Assembly: GCA_963970005.1 (NCBI GenBank)
Contig: CAXAMN010003780.1
Location: 620,670 to 684,669 of the forward strand
Source of the DNA: Durusdinium trenchii
Taxonomy: Eukaryota > Sar > Dinophyceae > Suessiales > Symbiodiniaceae
DNA: 64,000 bases
Direction of reading: 5' to 3'
In this document: piece by piece, positions 23,634 to 35,942 of the stretch
How positions within the stretch are numbered: the first letter of the stretch is position 1
Layout: each line of letters begins with the position of its first letter
Made by a program: the position numbers and the translations under genes
The notes under the pieces: generated by a model
The model's input: the letters and a program-made list of their open reading frames with translations, nothing else
The model's database searches: none
Told to the model about the DNA's origin: nothing

Positions 23634-25334
23634 GTCCAAGAAGATCTACGGTGCCTGGCGCTCGGCGCCCAGCGACTCGCTGTGGGCGCCTCAGCGCGTC
23701 GCGACGGCGATGTCCTCGACGTCGAGGGGATCGATGCATGGGCGCGGAGGGTGGGCTTTTTGTGGGTCGAAGTGAAGGGAGCAAGTGGGGGAGAGCTTGA
23801 GAAACAGTCGTCTGTTCATGTGGTAACACGTGCTTCCGCTTTGCCCGAGTGCGAACTTGGACTGGATCAGTTCAACACTTGGACTCACGAGCAATTTGGT
23901 CGGTATTCCTACGGCTGTTTCGGCCAGATGCTGGCTTCGCTGGCCATCTAGACTTGGTGAGATCTCCAACGAGAAATCTTCAGGCGTCTCTATGATAGCA
24001 TGATACGACGCCCCCGCTGCTGGCTGTTTGCCCAGATGTTTGCCAATAATCACTGGAAGATCACTTGACACAGCCACCCCTCCAACAAAAGCATCATAAA
24101 GCATCATTTATACAAAGTGGATCAAAGTGGAACTTATCCACTCATGTTTGTCAGATCGAGGGCACAACTCCTGCCGAGATCACAGCCAGCTCAGATTGCA
24201 GCCATTGATTAAAGTGATGCCCAATCAATGGTAATGTGGGCGGCCAGCTTGATTTTCCACAACCTTCGCCCGGTCCGGAGGCTGCGCATCAACTTTGCCT
24301 CGAAGAAGCTCATCAGTGGCCAGGACAGGTTCGCATTGGTTTTGGCATGTTGCCAAGAAGGGTGCGGTTGGAAGAGGCAGAACTCCCATTTGGGGAAGTT
24401 GCATGCTTTGGTGTTTGCTAGAGGCTGGGAATTATTGAGAGATAGGCCCTCCAGCTTAGATGCCAGCCTTTGGTGGGATGGCAAAAGAGCCGACAGGCGG
24501 CACAACTAGGGGCACACAGAGTTCCTCGCCCTGGGAAAGCTGTGCGGCTGCATTGTTTTGAAGGATTTGTTGGTCTGAGATGTTGGGACTGGTTTCCTAA
24601 TCCTTGGTCAAGAAGAGTCAGTTTTCGAGTGAGTGGGGGATGTTGCATTCAATATATATATATATATATATCATTATATCATATTCAATCATTTTGAGGT
24701 TTGAGGTCAGAAGTCGGGAATTCGTTTTCACACTGCTTGCTGCCACTTGCTGCTTGTTGCATGAGTATCATGAGTGAAAGATTTTGGAGGCCACATCCAG
24801 AGCTCGGTTCATTGTCATAACACTGGGTTTGACACTGGGTCTTTACATGTCTTTACCATATTATATCCCAGGATGAGGTCACTTAGTCCCTAAAGAGGTC
24901 ACTTACAGACTCCAAAGAGGTCACTTTGAAGGTCCTGGAAGAATGTCATTTGCATGTTTTGTGAGGTCCTCCCATTGTGGATGGATGTGGATGGGGAAGA
25001 CGTCTTCCCGTCGGTGAGGTTGCCAACATCGGGTCACAATTTCTCGTTGAATGGTGCAAACGATGAGTTCCTTGTGGGATCACTTCCATTGCAGCAGGCA
25101 TAGAAAGTATCTCTTCCATGGCGACATTGCACCTATGCACAAAATGGAGCTAATTAATGATCCGATTGCAGCGCTGGGACAAAGGCTGTTCACCTGGCAC
25201 CTCATGGGCCATCAGACGCAGCACACTGCCAGGAGGCTCCGAAGGAGGAGGTTTACGCAGCCATGAAGGACTATGCAGCCAGGCGGCCGGACCGGCCGAA
25301 TGGAGCTAGTGTGGTGGCGAGAGGGGACGAGTAG
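23634..25334 (+). CDS. unknown gene D (terminal exon plus tentative upstream exon)
   Basis: Terminal exon 25233-25334 reads EAPKEEVYAAMKDYAARRPD and ends VVARGDE with TAG at 25332. It follows CTGCCAG and starts with G. The upstream candidate 23634 to about 23750 follows GTGAG and is very GC3-rich, but two frames compete (one reads RRDGDVLDVEGIDAWARR, the other SKKIYGAWRSAPSDSLWAPQ). Whether both belong to one gene is not shown. No family is recognised. Confidence 0.35.
24648..24671. repeat. TA microsatellite
   Basis: Pure TA run. Confidence 0.9.
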
Positions 25335-25891
25335 ATGATGACCAAACACTTCATCTTATGGTCCATCGCGGATCTTGGACCTTCTTGGAAGGCTTGGAAG
25401 ATGCACCTCTTTGACCTCAGATTTCCTAGGCCAAGCGGTTTAGGTATGTCACCTGTGGCCTGTGGCTCGAGTGCAGGCTGGATGGCAGAGTTTGGAGGCG
25501 CGTCACTCGACGGATTTTGCCGTACGACGAAACCCAAGATGCCCCATGAAGCACGTTCGCACACGCAGGCTGCTGAGAACGCCCAGCATGCGTCTGGATT
25601 GAAGTATGCCGTTACAAAGCCCGTCTTATGGGTTGCACCGTTCAAAGGGGTGTCCTAACTGGGAGAAAAGCACAAGACCTCGACGTATAGTGGGATTCTT
25701 CAATACTTTTGCGCAGTTAGGGTCGGCTTAAGAAAGTTCTGACTGTGTTTGACAACACATCTAAATTCACGGATGCTAGCGCAGCACTCATTCAACGTGA
25801 GTTAGTGACTGTTCAAGTTCGAGACGGGCATCAAATCGGAGTGGACGGAAGCTTCATGAGTCTGAGTGCCTTGTAGGGGAGACTTGTATTG

Positions 25892-25995
25892 CCCTAGGGC
25901 TCCAGTCGTACCTTCTAAGAAGGTGTTTGGAGTAGGTTTAGAGGGTCCAAATATGTCCAAAGACCTTCTCAGGAGGTACGGCTGGAGCCCTAGGG
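25892..25995. repeat. foldback (MITE-like) element, copy 3
   Basis: A 104-bp element. Ends CCCTAGGGCTCCAG and CTGGAGCCCTAGGG are perfectly inverted. Inner arms carry CGTACCTTCT and AGGAGGTACG, and the core is GGTGTTTGGAGTAGG. Same family as 4433-4521. Confidence 0.85.
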
Positions 25996-26043
25996 TTGGT
26001 ACAGATCGCACTGGTTTTCTCGCCCTCACATCGGTCTGACCAG

Positions 26044-27909
26044 GTCCTACAACGGCCTGGTCTCCTCGATCCAGGAAGATGTGAACCGGTGCGGCTGGAC
26101 CTGGGCGCGAAAGAAAAAGCCGGGCAGGGCAGAACTGGTGGGACCAAGCCACAATGGCACCAAGGGTGACGGGGGTTCGCCTGGCGAAACGTATGGACTT
26201 GTGCAGGAAAACAAGAAGAAAGACACCATAGCCGCAGCCTGTAGCGTAGTTAAAGGCAGCAGACCTACTGGCACTCAGCTTGGTACTTGGCCCCCAGGTG
26301 TCCCCCCCCTCCAAAAGAAGACACATCCGGACTGCGCACCGGACTGCGTGAACATGGTTCAGGAATGTTCAGGACCTTTATGGCTCAATGTCAATGTTCA
26401 ACCCTCCAGAGCCCTATGGCTTTCAATCCTTTGACTCAACCTTTTCACGCCTGGAGTTCAAACATCGAGGATGGTCATTTTCGAGGAACATCGGGGTCAG
26501 ACGGCGTCGGACTTTAAGGTGCCGGGCCGTTTGAAAGCGCCATGGTTGGAACCTTAGACGGGCGCTGCGGCGCTGCGTGGGGGGAGGATGGTGGTGCGGT
26601 GCTGAGGAGTTCTCGGTGGTGCGTCTCTTTGTGACCGTGTTGATCATAGTTCCTCAAATCAAGGCTGGAGGACTACTAGAGCACGCTTTTTTTCACAAAG
26701 CTGCCATTATTTGATGGTTGGTGATGTATGGCTGCCATTGCCAACACAAGCATATACCTTGAAGATCCTTGAAGTTTGACACCCTCGTATTCCAGCTGGG
26801 CAGCGTCAGTGTCTTCTCCTGCGTGGTTCAGGCGACGCCTTGGCGGGGAGGAGTTCTTCTCGGAGGTGCGCAGCAACGGCCTGTGGCTTGGGCTGAAGAC
26901 GGAGGGGGAGGCTGGGCTCGCTGGACGCTGGAGTGAGCTAGGGATCTCCGAGACTCAAAATTGATTTCTTTGATTTCTGCAGCCGAGGCGTTGTTTCCTC
27001 CAGCAGGCTGGGGAATCAGGGTGGTGGCTTTGGTGGCATCGGTGGTGGGCAGATACCTTGCAGGCAAAAGACGCGGCCTGTGTTCAAGATGTAAACAATA
27101 TAGAAATGCACTCTTCTGTAACAAGCCATGCTCCCTTGAACAACTAAAAGTTCCCCTATGATCACAATTCATCAGGAGGACCAGTTCAACCTTATTATAG
27201 GAGCTACAGCTACCACACGAGCTGCTATACAGGCACAAGATGGCACAAGAACAGGTCACACCTCTAAGCACTTTTGCCTTGGACAACTCTCAAACTATAA
27301 ATCGAAGGATTTCAATGAGAATCCGCCCATCGAGCTTTCAATGACTCTCTCGTTCTTGTTGGAACCAATCCTGATGCCTGAAGTTGTCGAGAAACCTGAA
27401 CTTGTCGAGATGCCCACAGCGCTGGAGAGACACTTTACTTCGAGATCGAGACCAGTGAGTGCCAGCTAAAACTATTGTATGAACCTACATCAGCTCAGGC
27501 GGCTAGTCGGCTAGTCTTACGTTTCTCATGCCACTGAGCCATAGATAGCCATGGATAGCCATGGCCATCATAAGCCATCATGTGATACAAAAAGCCCGCC
27601 GAAACCTATGTGGTTGGCTGAATCCCGCCCACATCAGGGCTCGCCCCAGCCCTGTAGGTCCAGTCATAGTGACTTCCTTCAAAGCAAGACCGGCCGGCAC
27701 CGGATTATTTTGACGACCGGTGCGGCAAGTCTATAGGGCATTGCACCACCACAAACTGGAGGCAATGTGGATTGGGTGACCCTGTGCTGCATACGGTACG
27801 CTTCATCAGTCCTTCAACAGTGACTCCCCACGGCTTCTGTGCCGCTTCGCAGGAGGGCGGCTTGGTTCAAGTGAAGGACTTCTTGCCCAATAGCCTGGCA
27901 GAGGACTGA
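26044..27909 (+). CDS. unknown gene E (3' exons)
   Basis: Exon candidates: 26044 to about 26166 (YNGLVSSIQEDVNRCGWTWA), 26832 to about 26920 (GGEEFFSEVRSNGLWLGLKT) and terminal 27853-27909 (EGGLVQVKDFLPNSLAED, TGA 27907). The last two have high GC3, AG-G acceptors after CT-rich DNA, and can join in phase 0 through a GC or GA donor. The first may need another exon between it and the second. No domain is recognised. Confidence 0.45.
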
Positions 27910-28857
27910 TCAACCGTTCTGGACGGTTGGCAGTGTAGGGAAGACAGTATATTTAGAGGGGGTGACATCCATTGAACATGTGGTTTGCAGGGCCTGGGAA
28001 TCCCACAGGCTTTGCACTGTTGGGGTTTTGGAATTGGGGAAGACTTGAAGATGCGAGGGATGAGTTTGATGACGTTTGATGAGATGGCTCGGACGTTCAA
28101 TTCTTGTCAAGACGACAGGCATTGGCATTGCGTAGGTTGGAGGCGAACTCTACACCCACACCAACCAATATTCACGTTTGGTATCCCACAAGTGGTCACA
28201 AGTGGCCGCTTGCTAGACCCCAGCACCAACAAATAGAGACCAACTCATAGTATTACCAAAAGGTAGAGGCTTGAGGAGATTTGAGGAGGCAGCAGTTGCT
28301 GTGTTAAGCTCAGCCAGTCAGACAGGGGATCCCTGATACAGGAGATGCTCAAGACCTTGCAGGCCTTGCCTGCTGAAGAGCCCTTTGGCCAGAAGGAGGG
28401 GCAGAGACTGTGGTGGAGACTTGATTCGATGGGCACCAATTTGAAGACTTGCGCGAGCCACAAAGGTTTCCAATAGTGAACCTGCAGAGAAACAAATCTC
28501 AGACTACCATCGTCGGTGGCGGCTTTCAGGGTTTTGAATGGTTTTTGTATGGTTTTGGTTAGCAACGTTTGAGAGCATAGGACCCCAAAACGCATGCGTT
28601 GCGATCGGTGGAGTTTTTCTCGACGTGGCTGATCAGAGCGACTTCTTTGTACCAAAGACGACATTGGGCTCCTGGCAATCGCCGGCTTGGTAGGTCATCT
28701 CAGTCCGCAACATGATCTCCAGTCGCATGTAGTGAAAGAGATTGCATAATAATATGGTACAATATATAGGGCAATTGCATATGTATTTGTAGAGAATCAG
28801 CTCCACGGAGACCCGTGGCTGCAGCCCAGCCTATCCAGCTCTCCTGACGAGTCTCAG

Positions 28858-31800
28858 GTGGCAGCTCTCGGAGAACCAGAGTTCCGTCGATGCGGATCAT
28901 CGGTTTTGGAGGCGCCGTGTCCGTCGCCTGGCCACGGCCGTGTTTCACGCCGGGACTGCCGGCGAACGCCGGGACTGCCTTGAACCCCCAGGGATTCAAG
29001 GACCTTCTTAGAGGGTGTTTGGGGTGGGTTTGGAGGGTCCAAGTGCCTTTTGAGAAGGTACTTGGATCCCTAACTAATCAGGGAAAGATGGCGACGCCAA
29101 GTTTCAACACGTTTTGCCAATGACGTCCCACCTGAACGGGCTCTTTGATTTCGCGGCTCAGGTCAGTGTTCAGCAAATCCACCCTGGCCTTCGAAAGCAG
29201 AGCAGGGGTTGAATATGCTCATCCAGACGTTGCATTGCATAGATTGCGCTGGGCTGAGCCATTGGAGGGATACCTAGGGCGGACCAAGGACTGAATCTCA
29301 TGAACTTTGTGCAAGGGCAGTTGTGTAACTGTATGTGACCAGCTGCAGGTACGACGGGCACGGGCTGGATGAGATCAAGTCGATTGTCCAGGATGCACAA
29401 CATGTGGTGCCGACCAAGGTTTGAGAGCAGTAGAGTTACCAGGACCGACACCAAGAGGTGTCTATATATAAGAGGCACCTCTCAGAGGCCAGTCCAAAAA
29501 CGACCGGACAAACGGAAGGCCCTGGTATTGTTACCTAAAGATTCTTCAGCTATCAGCTGTCACCCGCACTTCACGGAATTGTGCGGCTAACAGCTAACTT
29601 AAGTTGCCACCCAGTCTGCACATGGGGAACAGGTCTCGTCACGCGCTTCATGTTGCTGCGAACCAGGTCTCACTTACAGACCCCCACCTTCCCAGTTGTG
29701 TTTATCGTTTGGCATTGGCACTTCCGCCGCTTGCGTTCGACATATTCTTGGAATCGGCCCCACTGCTCAGTTGCGTTACCGGTGTCACATACAATCATAT
29801 ACAATCATATATGGTCACAAGGTGTTAGCTATGCCTTCGACCACACCCTGGTCACATACGGAAGACAAAGACAGGACTTAGAGCCGAGCTCTCATCCACG
29901 ATTACAAGGCTGAGTTGCTGTGGGATGAGGGACACTTTGCTCACTTCATGAATGGCACGGAAGGCATAGTGGAATGGCATAGTGATTGCATAGTAGGGCT
30001 CACTGGGCGCGCAGATTCCAACAAGATGCACATCTTGAATGTGTTCTTTGTGTTCTCACAATTTTGGCACACATGTCATACTAGGAGTATCCTTATGTAC
30101 TGTAACGTTGTTTCCTTTGAAGACCGAATGGCAGGTGCCTCAGTTGAGACATGTTGAGAGATCTGTGCTCTAAGCATGCGGCCTTGCGTCGCGCATTATT
30201 TTGGCTCAAGGTCGTAGGGATCCCCTTGTCCCGACAGAGTCCTCTCAGGCTGTGAAAGTCCTTCATGCACCTCAGCCACCTCGTAGAGCCCGAGGTTTGA
30301 AGAATGCTGTAATCATGAGTGGTTCCTCATACTTGGAATCCCTAGGGCTCCAAGTACCTCCTCAGAAGGCATTTTTACCCTCCAAACTGACCCCAAACAC
30401 CTCAGAATCCTCAGAAGGTACTTGGAGCTCTAGGGAATAGCAACAACGGGAAGGCCAACCTCAAATAGAAGGACACATAAGGAAACCAGTGCAGACTTTT
30501 TGGAACGTGTGGTGTTCTTCTCAGACACCCGGGAGTTCGGGTTTGAACAGATTGCCAGATCATGTTGTGAGAGTTTCTCCGTAGTGTGGCTGGCACACCG
30601 TGCGACCGACAGTTCATGACTGTCTCAGTCTCCAGTTCATGACCTGACAGCTCGGGTCTCTCCTTTTGACAGTGAATTTCTCACCCAGACCCAGGTATCT
30701 TCAGAAAGAAATTCTCGTGTTTGCGCTCTTCGTCTCTGAGCTGCATTGCAGAGACTGGGGGTGCTTGGGAGGTGACGTCCGGATGCGTGAGAAAACAATA
30801 GAAAACACATATCGCAGGTCCTAAGGTCAATCAATGGGCATTTGTAAGATGATGTAAGTGGTCAAGGATTCTTGGAGCATCGGCTTCAAACGTGATCTTC
30901 ATGCGAATCGCTGGCTTGGAACCCAACAAACTACTGCAAACGCTTGGCCCCAAGGCCCGTGAAACCACGTCCCAAAGGACTCAGGGCATCGAATGCTGTG
31001 TTGGAGGCCATTGCCAATGCGCATTGACTTCAGTGAGCAACGTTTTGAAGTTAAACAGAATTTCAACACCTCAACAATTACATACCCAGTGCATCCCAAT
31101 TACCACTATATAAGGAACCAGGGATTCTAGGTCTATGGTTTTAGTCTTTGGAACCACTGGTTACCAGCTATAGTGGTAACTGGATGCCCTGGGATATACA
31201 TATATATATATATACTCTCGACTAGTGACAGAGGAGTTGTAAAACGTATCGTGGGTTTTACAACTCCTTTGTCATGGGTCTTAAAGCATTTTTGAGCAAT
31301 GTACACAACTCCACACATCAAAACATTGTCACACAAGAAGAGCTTAAAAAAACAGAAAGCTGCCGGAAAAGATGAATAAATTATGTGAGATAGGAGTTGT
31401 AAGTACCAGGAGGCATGATGAAACATGATGAGCAGGCCGATTCTTATGTCATTTGTTCTGTGTGCATCAATTCCCCTCCCTCCCTGAAACATAATAAATA
31501 CAATGCTTAATCATCAGCTGGCGACAATTCCCAAGTCATGAGGCTTGAATCAGCAACTCTGCAATTTTTGTGTTCCCAATGACTTAGGAGTAGTGGGCCA
31601 CAACTACTATGTCACTGGCCCACACAAGTCCTAAGTCACCGGTCGGTAGTATATATTATATTAATATCAATATCCTCATTTATCCTCTATTCACCCTTAG
31701 GCCAGTTGTTTTGGAGACCCAACTAGCTTCGTTCTCGGACCATTAGCAATTCACAGACACCCCAAAGGCTCCGGATTCCATCAAACAATCCTTTCATATC

Positions 31801-32183
31801 CTTTCCAACAGTTCCAATCAGCTGCCTTTTTTGCCTCCAAGCAAACGTGCCTTCTTGTCAGACCGCACCCTGCGTTATCTATAGTTTACGAACACAAACA
31901 CGAAAAACGAGCACGAAAACACCCATCAACAAAAAACGGGTTGAATTGCTTCGGAACTCCCACTGAGCGCTCGACACACGAAGCGAAGACCGTCGCTGCC
32001 CAGCTGCTCCGCGCCGCCGGCACGGAGCTCCACGTGGCCGCCGACGGCGCCGTGGGCGGCGACCGGGCAGAGTGGCTGGACGAGAGCGTGGCGCCGGAGG
32101 GGCCACCGGCAGAGCTGTGGCTCGGAGCGAGCTGTGTCCGCTGTGTCCGGAGAGGTCGAGGAGTTCGAGCTAAGATAAGTTGA
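28858..32183 (+). CDS. unknown gene F (tentative exons)
   Basis: Exon 28858 to about 28980 (LSENQSSVDADHRFWRRRVR) follows CTCAG-G and has high GC3. The terminal exon, about 31970-32183, reads KTVAAQLLRAAGTELHVAAD and ends VRAKIS with TGA at 32181; its GC3 is near 90% over most of its length. The acceptor of the last exon is not clear, since no AG-G lies in the right place. The two exons are 3 kb apart with several foldbacks between them, so they may belong to different genes. Confidence 0.4.
28990..29071. repeat. foldback (MITE-like) element, copy 4
   Basis: Ends AGGGATTCAAG and CTTGGATCCCT are inverted. It holds GGTGTTTGGGGTGGG and AGAAGGTACTTGG. Same family as 4433-4521. It directly abuts the exon candidate at 28858. 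Confidence 0.75.
30198..30210 (+). other. dinoflagellate spliced-leader relic
   Basis: ATTTTGGCTCAAG is a 13-nt exact match to the 3' end of the conserved dinoflagellate spliced leader. It is followed by an open stretch (GRRDPLVPTESSQAVKVLH and on). A leader relic inside the genome is the known signature of a trans-spliced mRNA copied back into DNA. Confidence 0.55.
30340..30435. repeat. foldback (MITE-like) element, copy 5 (core reversed)
   Basis: Ends CCCTAGGGCTCCAAGTACCT and AAGGTACTTGGAGCTCTAGG. The core is the reverse complement of the other copies (CCCTCCAAACTGACCCCAAA), so it sits in the opposite orientation. Confidence 0.85.
31085..31193. repeat. imperfect inverted repeat, ~25-bp arms
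   Basis: Outer arms 31085-31110 (CCCAGTGCATCC..TTACCACTATA) and 31169-31193 (TATAGTGGTAAC..GGATGCCCTGGG) pair with few mismatches. Inner AACCAGGG and GAACCACTGGTT segments extend the fold. Confidence 0.8.
31227..31273. repeat. short hairpin, 19-bp arms
   Basis: GACAGAGGAGTTGTAAAAC at 31227-31245 and GTTTTACAACTCCTTTGTC at 31255-31273 pair with one mismatch across a 9-nt loop. Confidence 0.85.
31576..31642. repeat. imperfect inverted repeat
   Basis: CCAATGACTTAGGA and TCCTAAGTCACCGG form the outer arms; GTGGGCCA and TGGCCCAC form the inner arms. Confidence 0.75.
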
Positions 32184-32935
32184 GTGGATGTTGGATGGAT
32201 TGCTGATGTATGGTCTTGAAGTGTGCAGGCAATATGAATAGGTATATGAAAATAGTCGATTTGACCATGGAAGCTGAACAAGTTTGGAAGATTTTCAGCC
32301 GTTGACGTTTTGACGTGGCAGAACGGCTCTTTGTTGTTGGTGAGTGTGTGGCTCATGATTCGTCACGTTTGCCACGATGTCATCAACATGATGCTTGAAC
32401 AGAGCCTAGAGCCCTGCCCGAGGCCCATTGCCATGCATGACTGGAAAGGCCCTCGCATGAATTTGCCCAAGGACTGCAAGTTTGTTCAAGTCAAGAACCT
32501 AAAACAGCACAGCCACGCTGCTCCCAATCAATGGACATGTTTGAGGGTGTTGGTCTTTGGAAGGCTGTTTAGAGGTTTTAATGAACCTCTTTTTGCTACA
32601 AGGGGGTGGTGCTCGTGCAAGAAATCCATGGGCCTTGATTGGTGTGACTGACAGTGTGGCATTGGGTCCAACCACATGATTTTGCTGGATTTTGTAACCT
32701 TTAGGACGGCGGAGCCGCCATGTTAACGATACAAGACGTTCATTTCTTTTAATCCTGAACTTGGCTACTGAGTGGCTGTTTCATTTTCCACGTTCGACTA
32801 GTATACTGTAGTTTGTTCATCAGTCGATCGATCCAAGCGACTGACGATCGAGCCAAGCCGACTGTCGAATCCAACTGACTGTGATTCGTCCGTTCTTCGC
32901 CCGAGACTGGACACCGCCACGGTGGCTTATTCCAG

Positions 32936-35020
32936 GACTTGAGACTTTACCGTGGCCCTCCTGGGCCTCAGGGGCCACCAGGACCTCAAGGCGTGATGTG
33001 AACAGTCACAGTCAGCAAATTGGTGATCCACATTTGTTCCCATCTTTTCTAACAGAACAGGACTGAGCCGAGGAAAAGATTTTGCCACGGTGGATTATCA
33101 CATGCTGGGAGATTGAGGGCAAGTTCCAAGAACTAGAGAACTATCGAAATTATCGAGCTGCCTGACTCAGATCCTCACCCAGATAACTGTCATCATAGTT
33201 TACGGTTCGCGTGTAAGTGAAGCCAAGCAAATTCCATAAGCAAACCGGTGTTACCCTGTGGTTTGTTCTTTCACCAACACATTCCGAAACCCAAAGTTCC
33301 CCAGATTGAAGATACATCATGACTCATGACCACTAAGGAGAACCCTTCCTCACCACGCCCACATCGGTCTGATCCTTCCACCATCCAGGCTACACGGGCC
33401 CAGCCGGCCCTGTGGGCCCTAAGGGCCCCCCGGGCGGTGTGCGCCGCGGCCCTCCTGGGCCGCAGGGGAGCCCTGGGCCTCATGGACCGCCTGGGGCACA
33501 GGGCCCGAAAGGACCGGTCGGAGCACGAGGTGCCTGGGCAGAAGGGGAGAGGACGGAGAGAGGTTTGCAGTGGCTTTAACTGGTTGCGACATGGACTTCC
33601 ACATGGACCTTTTTTGTGACAGATCTCTCTTGGTGTTGTCGTAAGATACATGTGTATAAGACAATGATAGAGACTAAAACCCTGGTGCGAGGGGTTTAGA
33701 CGGGTTTCTATAGGCCATCAAAGCGTTGCTGGGAGTTGCTCGGCGGGGACTGTCCTGCGGGATGGCCCGGAACATTTTCCAAGAGAGTGAAGATGAACGC
33801 AATGGACATGCTTGGGTGATCTTGGGTGGATGTTCTGGCCACAGTCAAGGAGTTGGAAACAAGTACGGTTGCTGTTTAAGAACTTTCAGTAATGTTCTTT
33901 GTTGCAATGATTTCTTTGGGAACATCTCTTCCCTCTCTGGCTCTTAGGACCAGCTGGGCCTGACTTTGACAGCCGCTTGGGTCTGTGGATGTCGGTCTCT
34001 TCGCGCCACAGAGTGGTTGTCGGGCTCCAGGGTGCTCCGCCTTGACCGTCACGGCCAGCCATATCATCATGCCTTCAGCTGTGGGGATGGGTCGAAACCT
34101 CGAACCCTTTGTGAGCCCCCGTAGGTCAACCGGTCTGGTGCCATGATGCACAGCCATGTCGGTGATTGTTCTGTGGCGGAGAGGTGCTGTGCCATGACTA
34201 CGCTTCTCAAGAGAAGCGAGCACCCATGACTCGCCCTAGATTTCGTCGAATTTGCTGCTGCCCCTTAAGTCGGAGGAAAAGATATCTAAATTTTGCACAC
34301 GAATCGTGAGTAGACCGGTGAATTGATCAATCGTGTTTTATCATATCATCAATGAAATTACACTTTTGCTATATTAATCTATAAATAGCTATTTATTTAT
34401 CTATATATTTGGTATCACCATCCTTGCACTTCCTCTTTACCAGTGAAGAAAGGAGTTCCTGCTCAACAGCTCAAGGTGAGAAGCTGGGTGATGAGATGAT
34501 CGATCACGCGAAAGATCTACTTCGGCAGGTGGCACCAACTCACGCACCAACCGACGGGGTCCGACGGGTGTTGACGATGCGCAGGGCAAGATGTTGATGC
34601 ACTAAGGCGGTACTATGGAAATAGTTGGAACAATCTGTAGTTAGTTTGTCCCTGAGCTCTAGATCTTTTGGGAGGGGTGCAGACTTCATCTTCACCCAGA
34701 AACATCGGTTCAAACAGGGGAGGGAACGGGAGGGAACATCTATTTCATTCTATGTCTATTGAACTCTCCGTTTGACCATGTTCACGTCTTCCATCCCTCC
34801 GCTCCCGACCCGCATCGGTGGTTGCTTCTTCCTGCTGGGCTCGAGGTGGATACGGTGAACAAACAGTCGGACGAAGCGGCCGCCATGTTGGTGGAAGAAA
34901 TGAGAGAGAAGCCTGTCCGAAGAATAGTGTTTATTTTTATATGTTGTCCAGGATTTCTGGAGAAGGACGAGGAAAACTCCGGTCTCCGATTGGTTGAGGG
35001 ATGTCGAGGCACTTTCAGGA
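32936..35020 (+). CDS. collagen-like (Gly-X-Y) protein, partial
   Basis: Five linked exons: 32936-32990 ([14 protein letters not shown]), 33389-33529 ([12 protein letters not shown], then [20 protein letters not shown]), 33948-33971 (GPAGPDFD), 34444-34475 ([11 protein letters not shown]) and 34846 to about 34915 ([20 protein letters not shown]). A sixth follows at 34952-35020 ([20 protein letters not shown]). The first two introns are both phase 1, so the triplet register runs unbroken from exon 1 to exon 3 (QG|YTGPAG, ARG|PAGPD), strong proof of the model. There is one interruption in the helix (GGVRR). Donors are GC (32991), GT (33530), GC (33972), GT (34476) and GT (35021). Gly-X-Y repeats form triple helices in secreted or surface proteins; here a charged helical C-terminal part follows. 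Start and stop are not found. Confidence 0.68.
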
Positions 35021-35437
35021 GTAACCGCACACCATGGGATCGATGCGGAATACTATATACAATGACTGTGTGGACACGGATCTTTTCCAACGGGGCCATG
35101 CCATGCCATTACATATATATATATATAATATATCTATTAATGGCCGTCAAGGGGTCATTGGAGAACACTCCGTATGATTGGGAGTAGGCAGACGGACGTG
35201 CAGAAACAAAGTTGAAGATGTGCTAGTGTCGGCATAGCACAATCCAAATTCATGTCCACATCAGTTGGAATAACGACTGGCCAGCTTGGCAGAAGCGAGA
35301 ATAGGAGGGATCAGGGCATGTGTATCAAAAAGAAATTAATTACTGAATCAAAAAAAGTTATTTACGTAATCAAAAACAAATTAATTAACTAATCAAAAAA
35401 TAACTAGTTTCCTTTCCCGTCTCTTGTATGCTTGCTC

Positions 35438-35552
35438 CTGGTCCACATGGTCGTCCTGGTCCCCTTGGTCCCCTGGTCCCCTTGGTCCCCTGGTCCCCTT
35501 GGTCCTTTGGTCCCCTTGGTCCCCTGGTCCCCTTGGTCCCTGGTCACCTCGT
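35438..35552. repeat. CCCCTTGGTCCCCTGGT minisatellite
   Basis: Tandem 8-9 and 17-nt variants of CCTTGGTCC/CCTGGTCC. On the minus strand it translates as GDQG/GPRG, mimicking collagen, but it has no exon context on that strand. Confidence 0.85.
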
Positions 35553-35607
35553 CGAAGGGAAGGGAAGGGAAGGAAGAAAAGAAGGGATCCAGGTAGGAGG
35601 CCGGCGC

Positions 35608-35675
35608 CTCGTCTGTACACGCGAAAAGTGACTCATCTGTACACGCGAATGATATACCTCGTCTGTACACGGGGA
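35608..35675. repeat. 25-nt tandem repeat, three units
   Basis: CTC(G/A)TCTGTACACG(C/G)G units start at 35608, 35632 and 35658. Confidence 0.8.
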
Positions 35676-35691
35676 TGCGCTGCTTCAAACT

Positions 35692-35942
35692 CACTCTCGC
35701 TCTCACTCTCACTCACTCACTCTCACTCACTCTCACTCACTCTCACTCACTCTCACTCACTGTCACTCACTCTCACTCACTCTCACGCACTCACGCACTC
35801 ACGCACTCACGCACTCACGCACTCACTCACTCACTCACCCACTCACCCACTCACCCACTCACCCACTCACCCACTCACCCACTCACCCACTCACCCACCC
35901 ACCCACCCTCCCACTCACTCACTCACTCCCTCACTCACTCCT
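35692..35942. repeat. ACTC/CTCACT microsatellite block
   Basis: About 250 bp of CTCACT, CACTCACG and CACCCACT variants arranged in runs. It yields Thr-His-Ser-Leu translations on the + strand that are not a gene. Confidence 0.95.

Noticed and set aside
35393-35712. Minus-strand collagen-like frames (GDQG/GPRG repeats)
   Set aside because: They arise from the CCCCTTGGTCCCCTGGT minisatellite, with no splice context or high-GC3 flanks; the real collagen-like gene is on the + strand nearby.
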